Source: Motilimonas sp. E26 (GTDB lineage Bacteria > Pseudomonadota > Gammaproteobacteria > Enterobacterales > CBDFNC01). From it: a DNA stretch of 64,000 bases. The translations under genes were made by a program, and so were the position numbers. The first letter of the stretch is position 1. Each line of letters starts with the position of its first letter. The notes beneath the pieces are model-generated. The model saw nothing but the letters and a program-made list of their open reading frames with translations. It did no database searches and was not told the DNA's origin. Positions 40,222 to 49,188 of the stretch are shown here, in pieces. The stretch spans positions 1-64,000 of the forward strand of contig NZ_JAIBHJ010000009.1 of the NCBI RefSeq assembly GCF_021278025.1. The letters run 5' to 3'.

Positions 40222-40676
40222 CATAAATAAACCATGCAGTGACATAAATAAATTAGCCCTTAAACGCCATCGATTAAGGCACTATATTTATTGAATATAA
40301 AAAGTGCCCGTCTTGTTAGTCTATTCAAAACTCGATAGTGGTTGGTGCAGGTTGCTCTTGTGGTAATAAGAAACAATCGCGAGTGGAATATTCAGAACAG
40401 CTTCATCCTTAAAATCTTGAGGATAGCTTTTATGTGATTTTTTTCAGGCTCATATCATTTCCTTAATCTATTGACGATATTGTCTTAAAATTAAGTGTCC
40501 GATGGGATTAGACCAGAACAACATCACCCAGTATCAGGAGTTGACGGCCTGTGCAATTGCATAATGAAAATATAAATTCTATGTGTTTATATCCATAATA
40601 TATATTGATATTTAACTTTTTTCATCTATCACGATCCTTATAATAACGCGCTCCCTAAAATCAAGAGCCGATACCA
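40222..40676. other. Gap at the left edge of the peptide-export block
   Basis: 455 bp, becoming AT-rich towards the right. It contains two copies of GACATAAATAAA about 20 bp apart just after epd. No gene is supported; a 20-codon ATG frame at 40502-40564 lacks a ribosome site. No inverted repeats marking an insertion sequence were found. Confidence 0.45.
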
Positions 40677-41558
40677 ATGGATGGAAGAAAACTCTACGAC
40701 TTTTTCTCTTTAACGGCCCCGGAAAGAGATAAAGCCTTTGAGCAAGTCATTAAGGAAAATTTTAGTTTTAATGCGTCACTTAACTTCAATCAACTGTCAC
40801 GGGATGTGGCACAAACAGTAGGTGTTAACCTTAAAAGCACCCGCAAACTAAGAGGTTTTAAGACCTCAAGTGCGCTGGCAAAACGACTCAATATACTGCC
40901 CAGTAAACTCAACGCGTGGGAGATTGGTAAAGCCAAAGTGCCTGCCCATGAGATAGCACGCTGGAATGTCATTTTTGCTGTGCATCCCTATCTGCTATTT
41001 AAGAACACGGCCTATCAGCCACTTATAAAGCTGGATGTGATATCCGATGAAAAATCTCTCAAGCTGCAAAATGGATTGAGCAAACTCGGCTTTTCCAGTT
41101 TTGAAAAGCTGGCTAAGTATGCACAAAAGCATGCAGAATCCTCTAACCAGTTGCCTATGTGTCACCTCGCGTTAGTAGAGAAACGACTGGATAACTATAG
41201 TGAACTGGATATTGAAGCTGAGATCCTAGAAAGATTCTATGCTGCATACGGCGCAAACCTGAAGCGGCTAAGAGGATGTATTGGGCTAAGTCAGAAGCGC
41301 TTAGCAGACACTCTTTTCATTGGTGAAGAAAGGTACAGGCGGATTGAAAAAGCACAAAACACACCTAAATTTGAGCATGAACTGGTGCTTCGTACTCAGC
41401 TAATTTCTAATATCGTCCCCGTTATCTTAATGCATGACACCTTGTACGGTGAGTACTGTGTCCGTTTTTTAAGCCGCTATGCCTATATAAAAAGGCTGGC
41501 TCCTAGTGATATGGTGCTAAACGATTTACTAATTATGATCGATGATTTTTTATCGTGA
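40677..41558 (+). CDS. Regulator with two HTH-like segments
   Basis: The 293-residue product has an HTH-like segment near residues 52-88 (LKSTRKLRGFKTSSALAKRL then AWEIGKAKVP) and a second, XRE/Cro-type HTH near 196-230 (LKRLRGCIGLSQKRLADTLF then RRIEKAQNTP). It has no membrane segment and no known effector domain. It is cytoplasmic and probably binds DNA with two HTH units. Its position next to the GG-leader peptide gene, separated by a strong bidirectional terminator, suggests it controls that cluster. The start has only a weak AAGAG upstream. Confidence 0.7.
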   Translation: MDGRKLYDFFSLTAPERDKAFEQVIKENFSFNASLNFNQLSRDVAQTVGVNLKSTRKLRGFKTSSALAKRLNILPSKLNAWEIGKAKVPAHEIARWNVIFAVHPYLLFKNTAYQPLIKLDVISDEKSLKLQNGLSKLGFSSFEKLAKYAQKHAESSNQLPMCHLALVEKRLDNYSELDIEAEILERFYAAYGANLKRLRGCIGLSQKRLADTLFIGEERYRRIEKAQNTPKFEHELVLRTQLISNIVPVILMHDTLYGEYCVRFLSRYAYIKRLAPSDMVLNDLLIMIDDFLS

Positions 41559-41607
41559 TAGGTTTTAGTGGTGTAAAAAATAGTCAATATTTACAAACAT
41601 CATTAAG

Positions 41608-41655
41608 GTAAAATTCGAGCTTTATATGTATAAAGGTATAAGGCTCGAATTTTAC
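41608..41655. terminator. Strong bidirectional terminator (regulator / GG-leader peptide)
   Basis: A perfect 13-bp stem: GTAAAATTCGAGC (41608-41620) with GCTCGAATTTTAC (41643-41655), with an inner CTTTATA/TATAAAG stem. A and T runs within the arms serve both directions. It lies between convergent genes. Confidence 0.85.
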
Positions 41656-41677
41656 TATTTAATAGTCTCTATGGAAC

Positions 41678-41917
41678 TTAGCCATTTTGCTTATCTTCAG
41701 CTTCCTTATTCTGCTTTTCCGGACTACAACCGATAGAAGCGTCCCATTTATCCTTTCCATCAGCGCCAGGATCATTACGGTTGTTGTTTTCCACATGTCT
41801 GTCAGCTTCTTTTTTATCAGCTACGCAATATCCACTACTATTAGTGTCATCTTTTCTGTGTACCCACCAGCCACCACCATTAACCACTTCTAGTTGCGTT
41901 TCGTTTAAAACTTTCAT
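41678..41917 (-). CDS. Double-glycine leader peptide, putative microcin-like secreted peptide
   Basis: A 79-residue product. Residues 1-15 (MKVLNETQLEVVNGG) have the double-glycine leader form of class II microcins (microcin V leader: MRTLTLNELDSVSGG). Cleavage after Gly15 would leave about 64 residues starting GWWVHRKDD. The mature part is strongly hydrophilic (many Asp, Glu, Lys, Asn) with only Cys31 and Cys64, compatible with one disulfide. It is unlike the hydrophobic, glycine-rich pore-forming microcins. The start has GGAG 5 bp upstream. It lies 82 bp downstream of the exporter gene on the same strand. Antibacterial activity is inferred; a signal or other secreted role is possible. Confidence 0.8.
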   Translation of the reverse strand: MKVLNETQLEVVNGGGWWVHRKDDTNSSGYCVADKKEADRHVENNNRNDPGADGKDKWDASIGCSPEKQNKEAEDKQNG

Positions 41918-41999
41918 TGTATCTCCAAATTTAACTATATTAGCCCCATCACTTTTTAAATACCGCCTGGAGCATTAAGCGATATCAATAACTACTCAA

Positions 42000-44117
42000 T
42001 TAGGTGTTTGTTTCAGCAGACTTCTTACATAAAGCAATAAAATCAATTTTTCGGTCTGCAGAAGCAATCGTCTCCGGCCTGTGGGCTACTATCACTCGGG
42101 TAATATTCAACCCTTTTATGTTAGTGTTCACTTTCTCTTCATTATTTATATCAAGATGACTGGTCGCCTCATCCATGAACAATATTCTTGGTTTACGATA
42201 GAGGGCTCTTGCCAGAATAATCCGTTGTTTCTGACCGCCACTTAAACTTGATCCCATATCACCCACCAGAGTGTTATATTGCATGGGCAGATTCATAATT
42301 TCGTCATGCACTGCTGCCAGAAAAGCACTTTCCTGTACTCGTGCTATGTCAGTCTCAGCATCGAAGCAGGCTATATTTTCAGCTATGCTGCCAGCAAATA
42401 ATTGGTCTTCCTGCATAACGGCCGCAATTTGTTGCCGATATCCAGGTAGCTGATGTAAGGGGGTACCATCTATTAATATTTCCCCTGCACTGGGAGTAAA
42501 CAACCCCATCAGACACTTAATAAGAGTGCTTTTTCCACACCCAGATGAACCTGTAATTGCGACAGTCTCACCCGATTTAATATCAAGGCTGACATTGCTA
42601 AACACGGGCTGATCCATTTCACCATACGAAAAGCTCAGATTTTTTACCGAAATATCACCTTTAATTTCTGACTTATCCTGCATAAGGAGCTGATTACCCC
42701 TCTCTTTTTCAGAGTAAGCAATGTCAGCGAGACGCTCTAGGTGTAGGCCTAGCATTTTGAAGTTAATAAATTGATTTATAATGCCATCCATGCGGTCAAC
42801 AAACTGGTTTTTATAGGTTAAAAAGGCGTATAACATGCCCAGTGACATCGTATTTTCCATCACAGCCATCGCGGCGAGATAAATCACCAAAAAATTTTCC
42901 AAACCAAATAACACGGAGTTAATATTTCCATAAGTGATATTCCATTTGGCAATACGTATATCGGCATTCATCGAATCTGCCAGACGGTTCTGCCAGAGAT
43001 TTTGCCTGTCCCCCTCTTTTTGAAATAGCTTAATGGTTTGTATACCGCGTATTGACTCCATAAAAACCGAGTCATGCTTTGCACCAGCATTGATAGACTC
43101 TTCAGTCAGGTTTCTTAGGGGACGATAAAGCAATGCCCGTATTGCGCCATAAATCGCCACTACCAGTAATACAACTAGCGCTAGCTTTGGGCTGTAGACA
43201 AACATGGCTGTCAGGGTAATAACGGCCATCAGACCGTCGATAAAGGCAGAAACAAGCCCACTGGTAAGCATGCTTCTGATAGCCTGCAACGAACCAAAAC
43301 GGGAAACAACATCGCCAATATGTCGCTTTTCGAAATAATCCAGCGGTAGAAAAATAAGATGGCGAAAAAGGTTAGCTGCCATTTGAATATTCAACTGACT
43401 AGAAAGGCGCAATATTACAATCTGACGTATCCAGCTGGTTGATATCCTAATTAACATCATCAGCACAAAACCTAATGTAAGCACCAGCAGGAGATTACTA
43501 TCACTTCTCAGGATCACATCATCGACTACCGTTTGCATATAAAAAGGTGCGATTATGATAAAACCCTGAAGGAAAATAGACAGACATAGCACCTGTACCA
43601 AATTTCGTTTTATGCCTGTTATACTGCTCCAAAACTGAGAGATGGTGAGTTTCTTCTTTTCCTTTATCTGTTTAAATTCTGAAGTTGGCGAAAGCTCCAT
43701 AGCAATCCCGGTAAAATGTTTACCCACATCTGCCAATGCTATTTTTCGTTTTCCTGCTGCCGGATCATGAACCGTTATACTGCTTCTCCCTACCTTCGCT
43801 AGTACAATAAAATGGTTCATATCCCAATGCAGAACACAGGGTAACTGAAGCTCCTTTAGCTCACTTAACTCTAGGGTTAATGCCCGACAAGATAATCCTA
43901 TAGTTCTTGCCATTTCCATAAGTTGTTTAAGATTTAAACCATGAGTTGAAACACTGAACTGACGGCGCATAGATATAAGATCTTTATCGTAACCATAATA
44001 GGCCGCTATCATTGTCAGAGATGCCAATCCGCATTCTGCAGCTTCAGTCTGGCGCACAACTGAAAGTCGTGAGTGACCAGATAGCTTCAGCTTATCAAGT
44101 GCAGATTTAGCAAACAT
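42000..44117 (-). CDS. Peptidase-containing ABC transporter (CvaB-like, C39 protease)
   Basis: Exports GG-leader peptides and removes the leader. The 705-residue product has an N-terminal C39 peptidase domain with Gln23, Cys29 (QTEAAECGLASL), His102 (WDMNHFIVL) and Asp118 (VHDP), then membrane segments (about 165-430) and an ATPase domain with Walker A GSSGCGKST, signature LSGGQKQR, Walker B ILFMDEATSHLD and H-loop VAHR. All catalytic elements are intact, unlike the degenerate HlyB-type domains. Length matches CvaB (698). The start has GGGAG upstream. It is divergent from the adaptor gene across a 332-bp AT-rich region. Confidence 0.95.
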   Translation of the reverse strand: MFAKSALDKLKLSGHSRLSVVRQTEAAECGLASLTMIAAYYGYDKDLISMRRQFSVSTHGLNLKQLMEMARTIGLSCRALTLELSELKELQLPCVLHWDMNHFIVLAKVGRSSITVHDPAAGKRKIALADVGKHFTGIAMELSPTSEFKQIKEKKKLTISQFWSSITGIKRNLVQVLCLSIFLQGFIIIAPFYMQTVVDDVILRSDSNLLLVLTLGFVLMMLIRISTSWIRQIVILRLSSQLNIQMAANLFRHLIFLPLDYFEKRHIGDVVSRFGSLQAIRSMLTSGLVSAFIDGLMAVITLTAMFVYSPKLALVVLLVVAIYGAIRALLYRPLRNLTEESINAGAKHDSVFMESIRGIQTIKLFQKEGDRQNLWQNRLADSMNADIRIAKWNITYGNINSVLFGLENFLVIYLAAMAVMENTMSLGMLYAFLTYKNQFVDRMDGIINQFINFKMLGLHLERLADIAYSEKERGNQLLMQDKSEIKGDISVKNLSFSYGEMDQPVFSNVSLDIKSGETVAITGSSGCGKSTLIKCLMGLFTPSAGEILIDGTPLHQLPGYRQQIAAVMQEDQLFAGSIAENIACFDAETDIARVQESAFLAAVHDEIMNLPMQYNTLVGDMGSSLSGGQKQRIILARALYRKPRILFMDEATSHLDINNEEKVNTNIKGLNITRVIVAHRPETIASADRKIDFIALCKKSAETNT

Positions 44118-44449
44118 TTAATAAAACTCCCTATTTAAGACCGGAAAGATAATTAACCAAACGAATAATGTATAAAACCCTCAATTTTTGTATTTTTTAA
44201 GAAGATACTAATAAGGAAAAAGTTTTTATACCTAAGTATCGTTAAATAAAAAGTATATTTGATTAAATGTTAAATAATTATCAAAATAAAGCTCAGTAAA
44301 AATCTATTAATTAGAATAAAAAACCAAATAGGTGAAAATTTATTATCAAGGAAAAAAGCATTAGAATCCTACCTAATAAAAACCTATGAAAAGCATAGAT
44401 TTAACAAAACCAACTTAGTGGTAACACTGAATGCACTATGGGAATAACT
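44118..44449. promoter_or_regulatory. AT-rich divergent intergenic region of the exporter and adaptor genes
   Basis: A 332-bp strongly AT-rich region between two divergent genes. It must hold both promoters, but no -35/-10 pair stands out and no small frame with a ribosome site, such as an immunity gene, is visible. Confidence 0.5.
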
Positions 44450-45688
44450 ATGTTCAGAGAAAAAGCAGTTCAGCACGCCTCCCATCGCTTGCATGGTGAT
44501 GTGGTCGTGTTACCCACAATTTCTTCATTACTTCTTACTTTCGTTATTTTGCTCTTTCTAATTGCTATCGTTTTGTTTCTGGCGAATGGCACCTACCCAA
44601 GGAAAGTGACTGCTTTTGGTGTTATTGAGCCTGATGAGGGCTTAAGTAAGGTTTATGCTGAGCGCACAGGCACTGTTCGAGAAGTGAAGGTCAGGATTGG
44701 TGACTTTATCGATGAAAACAGCCCACTAATATTAATAAACGGCGATCAGTATTTAGGTGACGGGAGAGCATTGACAGAAAGCCTGCTCACATCACTCAGA
44801 GAAGAACGAAAGAGCGTTATTGCCTCCATAGAAAGGGCCAGAGTTCGACACCCAATAGAAATATCCAATATAGACAATGACATTTTGTCTATTCAGTCTG
44901 AACTGATGTTTATTGAGGAGCAAATCGCCGCACTTGATCAAAGATACAAGATTACTCACAAGCTTTACCAAAGTGCAGCCAGCCTCGAGAAAAAGGGCCA
45001 CATATCTACTGAAGCCCTCTCTCTGCAACAGGAAAAAGTTTCGATGATCCGAAGCGATTTAGCGGCACTAAAACGCTCTAAATCGGTCAGAGAGTTTGAG
45101 CTTACAGAGCTGAAGGGGAAGCGTCAGCTGATGCCCGGCACACAGGAAGATAAAATAGCAGCCCTGCTGCAACAGCAACGAGATATTGACGAAGAAATTT
45201 TAAAACAGGAAGCTATACAGAGTTATACACTCAAAGCCCCGATTGCTGGGATTGTCACGGGGTTACAGGTAAAACCCGGTCAAAAACCCCCATTAAATAG
45301 CCCTTTGGTAACGATTATTCCTTCTGACACTACCTACTCTGCACAAATTTTTGTTCCTGTAAGAAATGCCGGTTTTTTGAAAAAAGGGAAGGACGTCTCA
45401 ATTCGATATGATGCTTATCCGTTTCAGAAATTTGGTATTTACGACGGCAAAATTGAGAGTATTGAGCGAACCGTAATCATGCCAGAAGAAGCTAGAAAGC
45501 ACTCAGTACTATTAAATGAACCTGTCTATAGGGTTCAAGTAAAGCTGGCCCAACAATGGGTTGACACCTTTGGCGAACAAACCATGCTAATGCCAGGAAT
45601 GACGCTCGAAACGGATATCAAGCTGGAAGAGCGTAGCTTGTTGGAGTGGCTGCTTGAGCCTATTTTTAGCTTGAAAGGGAGACTTTAG
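44450..45688 (+). CDS. HlyD/CvaA-type membrane fusion protein
   Basis: Periplasmic adaptor linking the C39 exporter to an outer-membrane channel (TolC expected, not in this window). The 412-residue product has one N-terminal membrane helix (about residues 25-50), a biotinyl-lipoyl half (GTVREVKVRIGDFIDENSPL), a long coiled-coil hairpin (about 90-215) and the second lipoyl half and beta barrel (YTLKAPIAGIVTGLQVKPGQ). The start at 44450 (MFREKAVQHASHRL) matches CvaA (MFRQDAL..., 413 residues) and has GGGA upstream; an ATG at 44438 would add four residues. It is transcribed away from the exporter gene. Confidence 0.92.
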   Translation: MFREKAVQHASHRLHGDVVVLPTISSLLLTFVILLFLIAIVLFLANGTYPRKVTAFGVIEPDEGLSKVYAERTGTVREVKVRIGDFIDENSPLILINGDQYLGDGRALTESLLTSLREERKSVIASIERARVRHPIEISNIDNDILSIQSELMFIEEQIAALDQRYKITHKLYQSAASLEKKGHISTEALSLQQEKVSMIRSDLAALKRSKSVREFELTELKGKRQLMPGTQEDKIAALLQQQRDIDEEILKQEAIQSYTLKAPIAGIVTGLQVKPGQKPPLNSPLVTIIPSDTTYSAQIFVPVRNAGFLKKGKDVSIRYDAYPFQKFGIYDGKIESIERTVIMPEEARKHSVLLNEPVYRVQVKLAQQWVDTFGEQTMLMPGMTLETDIKLEERSLLEWLLEPIFSLKGRL

Positions 45689-45863
45689 GTTCGGGTGACA
45701 AAACACAACAGTGTGTGGCTCTCACAAAGGGCACAATAACGACCCGAACAGTAACTCAGGTAGCAAATGTAAAGTCCGTCAAGGAATGAATTGTCAGTCG
45801 CGAAAACCCATCTAGGCAATAGGTTCATATTATCCCTGGTTACACGCGTCTGACAAACTGGTA

Positions 45864-46196
45864 CTACTGTACTTTTCTCTCGCCCGCCACGCTATTTGCC
45901 CTAGTTTCAACGATGAACATATTGTTGTTGGTATACTTGAGTTCCAACCTAGCCTGCTGGTGATGCAATTGCTTAGTCTGCATTGGGGAGAAGTTAAAAC
46001 GGTTCATATCCGCTTGGTGCTCACCCGCAAACTCCAGTGGCTGTGAAGAAAATGAAGAATGGCTAACCACCTTGTGACCTGCAGCATTATCGAGAGCAAT
46101 GGTTACCTGTGCCGATAGTGGCTCCCTTTGGCCCAGAATACCGATACTATTCAGTGTGCGGTATAACTGTAATAAAATTACAGTCTCATTATTTTG
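45864..46196 (-). pseudogene. Orphan coding fragment, probably the C-terminus of a lost gene
   Basis: An open frame of 110 codons without a start near its 5' end; a stop codon at 46197-46199 bounds it. Its product reads like folded protein: TVILLQLYRTLNSIGILGQR, then LSAQVTIALDNAAGHKVVSH and ARLELKYTNNNMFIVETRAN before the end. A first Met occurs only inside at MNRFNFSP. I do not recognise the family. It suggests that a gene was truncated at the right edge of the peptide-export block. The flanking 45689-45863 and 46200-46387 hold nothing I can name. Confidence 0.45.
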
Positions 46197-46387
46197 TTAA
46201 GCGGTTAGCGTTCGTTATGTCACTCTATGGTTACATTTTATGTCATCGTATGGTTGCTAAATTTACGTAACCTATTGATCTTAAAGGTTGGCTTATGACG
46301 CTCCTTGGCTCATCACCTATCCATACAGCTTCAAATGTTGTGAAGCTCGCATTTTGAAGTTGCGGTTATATCGTATCTCAACGGGAA

Positions 46388-48391
46388 TTAAGTGCTGACC
46401 CGTGCGGAATGGGGTTGCTTTAATTTAAACAGCTGGGTGACGCTTTCCAGCTCACCGGCAAGTTGCGCTAAATTACTACTGGCTTCAGATGTTTGTAGTG
46501 CGCCTTGACTACTTTGCTCTGCCGCAACGCCAATATTGCTGATGCTACGGGCAATATCGGCGGTGACTTGCGATTGCTGCTCGGCAGCGACGGCGGTTTG
46601 CATGGCATGCTCATTAATTTGGTTCATGGTTTTCGCCACTTCACTTAATGCCTGCTGCATTTCTTTGGCTTTACTAAAGGTGTGCTCTGACTGGCTGGCA
46701 CTGGCGCGCATTGAGTTCGATACACTGGATGCTTGGTTGTTTAACTCGCCAATGACCACTTCGATATCTTTAGTGGAAATCTGTACTTTTTTCGCTAACT
46801 CTCTCACTTCATCGGCCACCACAGAAAAGCCCCGTCCTTGCTCGCCGGCTCTGGCCGCTTCAATGGCGGCATTTAGCGCAAGTAGGTTAGTTTGTTCAGC
46901 GATGGTTTGGATCACTTCTAGTACTTGGCCAATTTTTTGGCTGTGCAAATTGAGATGTTCCATATCATCAGCTGTATCGGTATTTAGTTTTAAGGAGTCA
47001 GCCATTGAGGCTAGTGTGTCATTAATCGCTTGATCGACATCGTTGAGATGGCGGTTGATATCGCTAATTTCTTCTGCGGCCAAATTAGCATGATGATTGA
47101 TCTCATTGGCTGCCGCATTCATTTCTTCCATTGCAGTAGCCATCATCTCAATTTCTTTAGTTTGTTCTGCTGCTGAAATGCGAGTTTGATTTGATACCAC
47201 TGATGTTTCTTCGGCTTTTTCTGACATTGTTTTACTGGCGATAGCTATTTTACTGAGTAAGTCAGACAGGTTTTGCTGCATTTTTCCTAGGCCGGAGTAA
47301 ACACTGCTATCTTGCGGATTAAAGGTAAAATTATAAGTGAGATCGCCATTGGATATATTGCTGGTTAAGTGCAACATATCACTGGGCTCGCCGCCCAGTG
47401 GCCGAGTAATGCTGCGTGTGGTTAACCAAGCAACCAATAAAATAATTAGGCTTGATAGGCCCATAATGTAATAGGTACTGTTGGTAAGTTTGGCTACAGC
47501 AGCCATCGCTTCTGCTTCATCGATCTCGGCTAATAAAGCCCATTGGATTTCACCAAAACGCACATCTCCATAAGCAGATAAAACCGCGTTTTGATTGTAA
47601 TCTTGGATCACCGCGAAACCTTGCTCTCCGCGAAAGCTGGCTTGGGTTGCTGCGGTGTTAACGCCATTGTTGGCAACGGTTCCAGCAAATGACGCTTTAA
47701 TGCTGCGGTTTGTAGGATCGAGGAAAGAATCGGATCGCATTAAATTATCTGGGCCGACTAGGTAGGTTTCTCCCGTGTCGCCTAGTCCTTCACGCAGCTG
47801 CATGATGCTATTTATTTCATCAATAGAAAGCTGTAGCGCTAGCACATATGGTTGATTGTTAAGCGTAACTTGAGTTGCAATAAAAGAGGCTGGCTCATTA
47901 TTGCTTGGGCTATAGGGAGCAAAATCAACAATCTGAAAGCTTTTCTGTTGGGTGGCCTTATTAAAAACCTGTGCTAAGCCAGAGGTGCTATAGGGCCCGT
48001 TGCGCATATTTGTCTGGTAGTCGGCTTCTTTTGTGACCGAATAAAAAACTAGGCCTTGCTGATCAATGAGGAATAAGTCGTAGTAATGTTTCTTGAGTAT
48101 AAAAATTTCAAGTAACGCATGATAGCGGTTGATGTACTCTTGTGCACTTTGACCTTGGTTTTCTTTTTGTAGATTACTCAATAGGCTACTAAGTACGGCA
48201 AGATCATTCTGCTTATTATCGAAGTAATTTTTTAACTGTACTTGTTTGATTTTCCAAAGCCCAGATAGCTGTTCATGAGCTTGTGTTTTTAGGGCTTTAG
48301 CTGCAATTTGCTCGACGATGAAACTGCTTAAAATAGCAGGGATCAAACCAATGGCTATAAACAGCAAGCCTAGTTTATATTTGAGCTGCAT
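46388..48391 (-). CDS. Methyl-accepting chemotaxis protein with dCache-type sensor
   Basis: The 667-residue product has membrane helices near residues 5-25 and 325-345 flanking a large periplasmic region (about 300 residues, dCache-like: [24 protein letters not shown]-type ligand segment [20 protein letters not shown]), a HAMP-like linker and a chemoreceptor hairpin with [20 protein letters not shown]. There is no C-terminal tether motif. The start at 48391 has AGGA 9 bp upstream; a longer frame to 48436 adds 15 residues without a better site. It is a single gene at the right edge of the accessory block. dCache receptors often sense amino acids, but the ligand is unknown. Confidence 0.94.
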   Translation of the reverse strand: MQLKYKLGLLFIAIGLIPAILSSFIVEQIAAKALKTQAHEQLSGLWKIKQVQLKNYFDNKQNDLAVLSSLLSNLQKENQGQSAQEYINRYHALLEIFILKKHYYDLFLIDQQGLVFYSVTKEADYQTNMRNGPYSTSGLAQVFNKATQQKSFQIVDFAPYSPSNNEPASFIATQVTLNNQPYVLALQLSIDEINSIMQLREGLGDTGETYLVGPDNLMRSDSFLDPTNRSIKASFAGTVANNGVNTAATQASFRGEQGFAVIQDYNQNAVLSAYGDVRFGEIQWALLAEIDEAEAMAAVAKLTNSTYYIMGLSSLIILLVAWLTTRSITRPLGGEPSDMLHLTSNISNGDLTYNFTFNPQDSSVYSGLGKMQQNLSDLLSKIAIASKTMSEKAEETSVVSNQTRISAAEQTKEIEMMATAMEEMNAAANEINHHANLAAEEISDINRHLNDVDQAINDTLASMADSLKLNTDTADDMEHLNLHSQKIGQVLEVIQTIAEQTNLLALNAAIEAARAGEQGRGFSVVADEVRELAKKVQISTKDIEVVIGELNNQASSVSNSMRASASQSEHTFSKAKEMQQALSEVAKTMNQINEHAMQTAVAAEQQSQVTADIARSISNIGVAAEQSSQGALQTSEASSNLAQLAGELESVTQLFKLKQPHSARVST

Positions 48392-48570
48392 ATTCTTTGT
48401 CCTGAATTGATCAAACCTTTGTAACTTTAGTATCAATTTTGTTGTTCGTTTAGCTTAATTCGATTAAATCCTACTGATAGAAATAAAGTGTTTTAACAAT
48501 AATAGGTTAGGCTTAATTTATTTTTTCGGTGTGAGTATCGAACAGGGGGAATTGAGCCTCATTTGAATTG

Positions 48571-48624
48571 GCTGAGTCGCTTCCAAAGGTTGTTTATGTA
48601 TCGGTTTTATTGGTTCGACTCAGC
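48571..48624. repeat. Inverted repeat upstream of the CsrB-like RNA
   Basis: GCTGAGTCG (48571-48579) and CGACTCAGC (48616-48624) are perfect inverted copies 36 bp apart. They could be a protein-binding site pair or a hairpin; function unknown. Confidence 0.4.
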
Positions 48625-48650
48625 TGTGTCAAAATGGGTCTATTTATGGC

Positions 48651-48671
48651 TGTGAGAGATCGGCTATTACA
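48651..48671 (+). promoter_or_regulatory. Possible UvrY/GacA upstream activating site
   Basis: TGTGAGAGATCGGCTATTAC plus A resembles the UvrY site TGTGAGAGATCTCTTACA with a 3-bp insertion, about 185 bp upstream of the expected start of the CsrB-like RNA, where such sites occur in enterobacteria. Confidence 0.35.
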
Positions 48672-48837
48672 ATTGTGATTTTTTACCTTTTATAGCTAGG
48701 GTTATTTCGTTTTGTGTAGATGGTGATAACTGGCGTTTTCTTGTAAGGTGTTGTTTTTTAATCATATTATTTTTTATTTTGGGTGTAGCGTTATTACATT
48801 GTAATTTTTGTTTGGTATTTATAGGTATTTTAACTGG

Positions 48838-49138
48838 GGTTTTCCCTTATATTTAGCCTCGCAGGAAGCAAAAAGATGTTTAACAGGATGTTGAACGTCG
48901 ATGTCGGACAGGATGTTTGACAATCAAGGAAGAAGTAAGGACAACTGCAGGATGCAGTAAGGGACACCTCCAGGATGGAGAGAGAAAGCAAATCAGGATG
49001 ATTTGTTAGGTTATGGATAACCGAGAAATGCAACCAAAGGATAGGCTGCTAACATAGTCAAAGTGCAGGGAGCACCATACATCACGGAGTAGATGTTATG
49101 ACTATCAGGGGCGATGTTGAAAAACATCGCCCCTTTTC
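48838..49138 (+). ncRNA. csrB: CsrB-type regulatory RNA (CsrA/RsmA sponge)
   Basis: About 300 bases with repeated CsrA-binding GGA motifs, many as CAGGATG or AGGA in loops: GGA at about 48864, 48886, 48906, 48911, 48928, 48939, 48949, 48962, 48973, 48996, 49015 and 49039. The stretch GGGACACCTCCAGGATGGAG and then TCAGGATGATTTG matches E. coli CsrB almost base for base. It ends in a strong terminator. The RNA should sequester CsrA and so antagonise it in carbon storage, motility and biofilm control. The 5' end is estimated; the promoter is not clear. No gene is seen between 48392 and the RNA. Confidence 0.88.
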
Positions 49139-49140
49139 TT
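49108..49140 (+). terminator. Terminator of the CsrB-type RNA
   Basis: GGGGCGATGTT (49108-49118), loop GAAA, AACATCGCCCC (49123-49133), then TTTTCTT. A perfect 11-bp stem. Confidence 0.92.
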
Positions 49141-49150
49141 TGCCTGAAAT

Positions 49151-49176
49151 AGGCAGCTTTGATACTAAAGCTGCCT
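49151..49176 (-). terminator. Terminator of the DUF3010 gene
   Basis: AGGCAGCTTT (49151-49160) pairs with AAAGCTGCCT (49167-49176). On the minus strand it lies just after the stop codon and is followed by ATTTC. Confidence 0.7.
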
Positions 49177-49188
49177 TGTCGCCACAAG

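Noticed and set aside
41687-41893. Plus-strand frame opposite the GG-leader peptide
   Set aside because: No ribosome site; translation is rich in Phe/Ile/Ser as expected for the complement of an Asp/Asn/Lys-rich gene. The minus-strand frame has GGAG and a leader signature.
44438-44449. Upstream ATG for the membrane-fusion protein
   Set aside because: Adds only MGIT; the start at 44450 matches the CvaA N-terminus and has GGGA upstream.
48830-49033. 67-codon minus-strand frame across the CsrB-like RNA
   Set aside because: Its reading is a by-product of the GGATG repeats (Cys/Ser/Pro-rich translation), has no ribosome site and lies antisense to a well-supported RNA.
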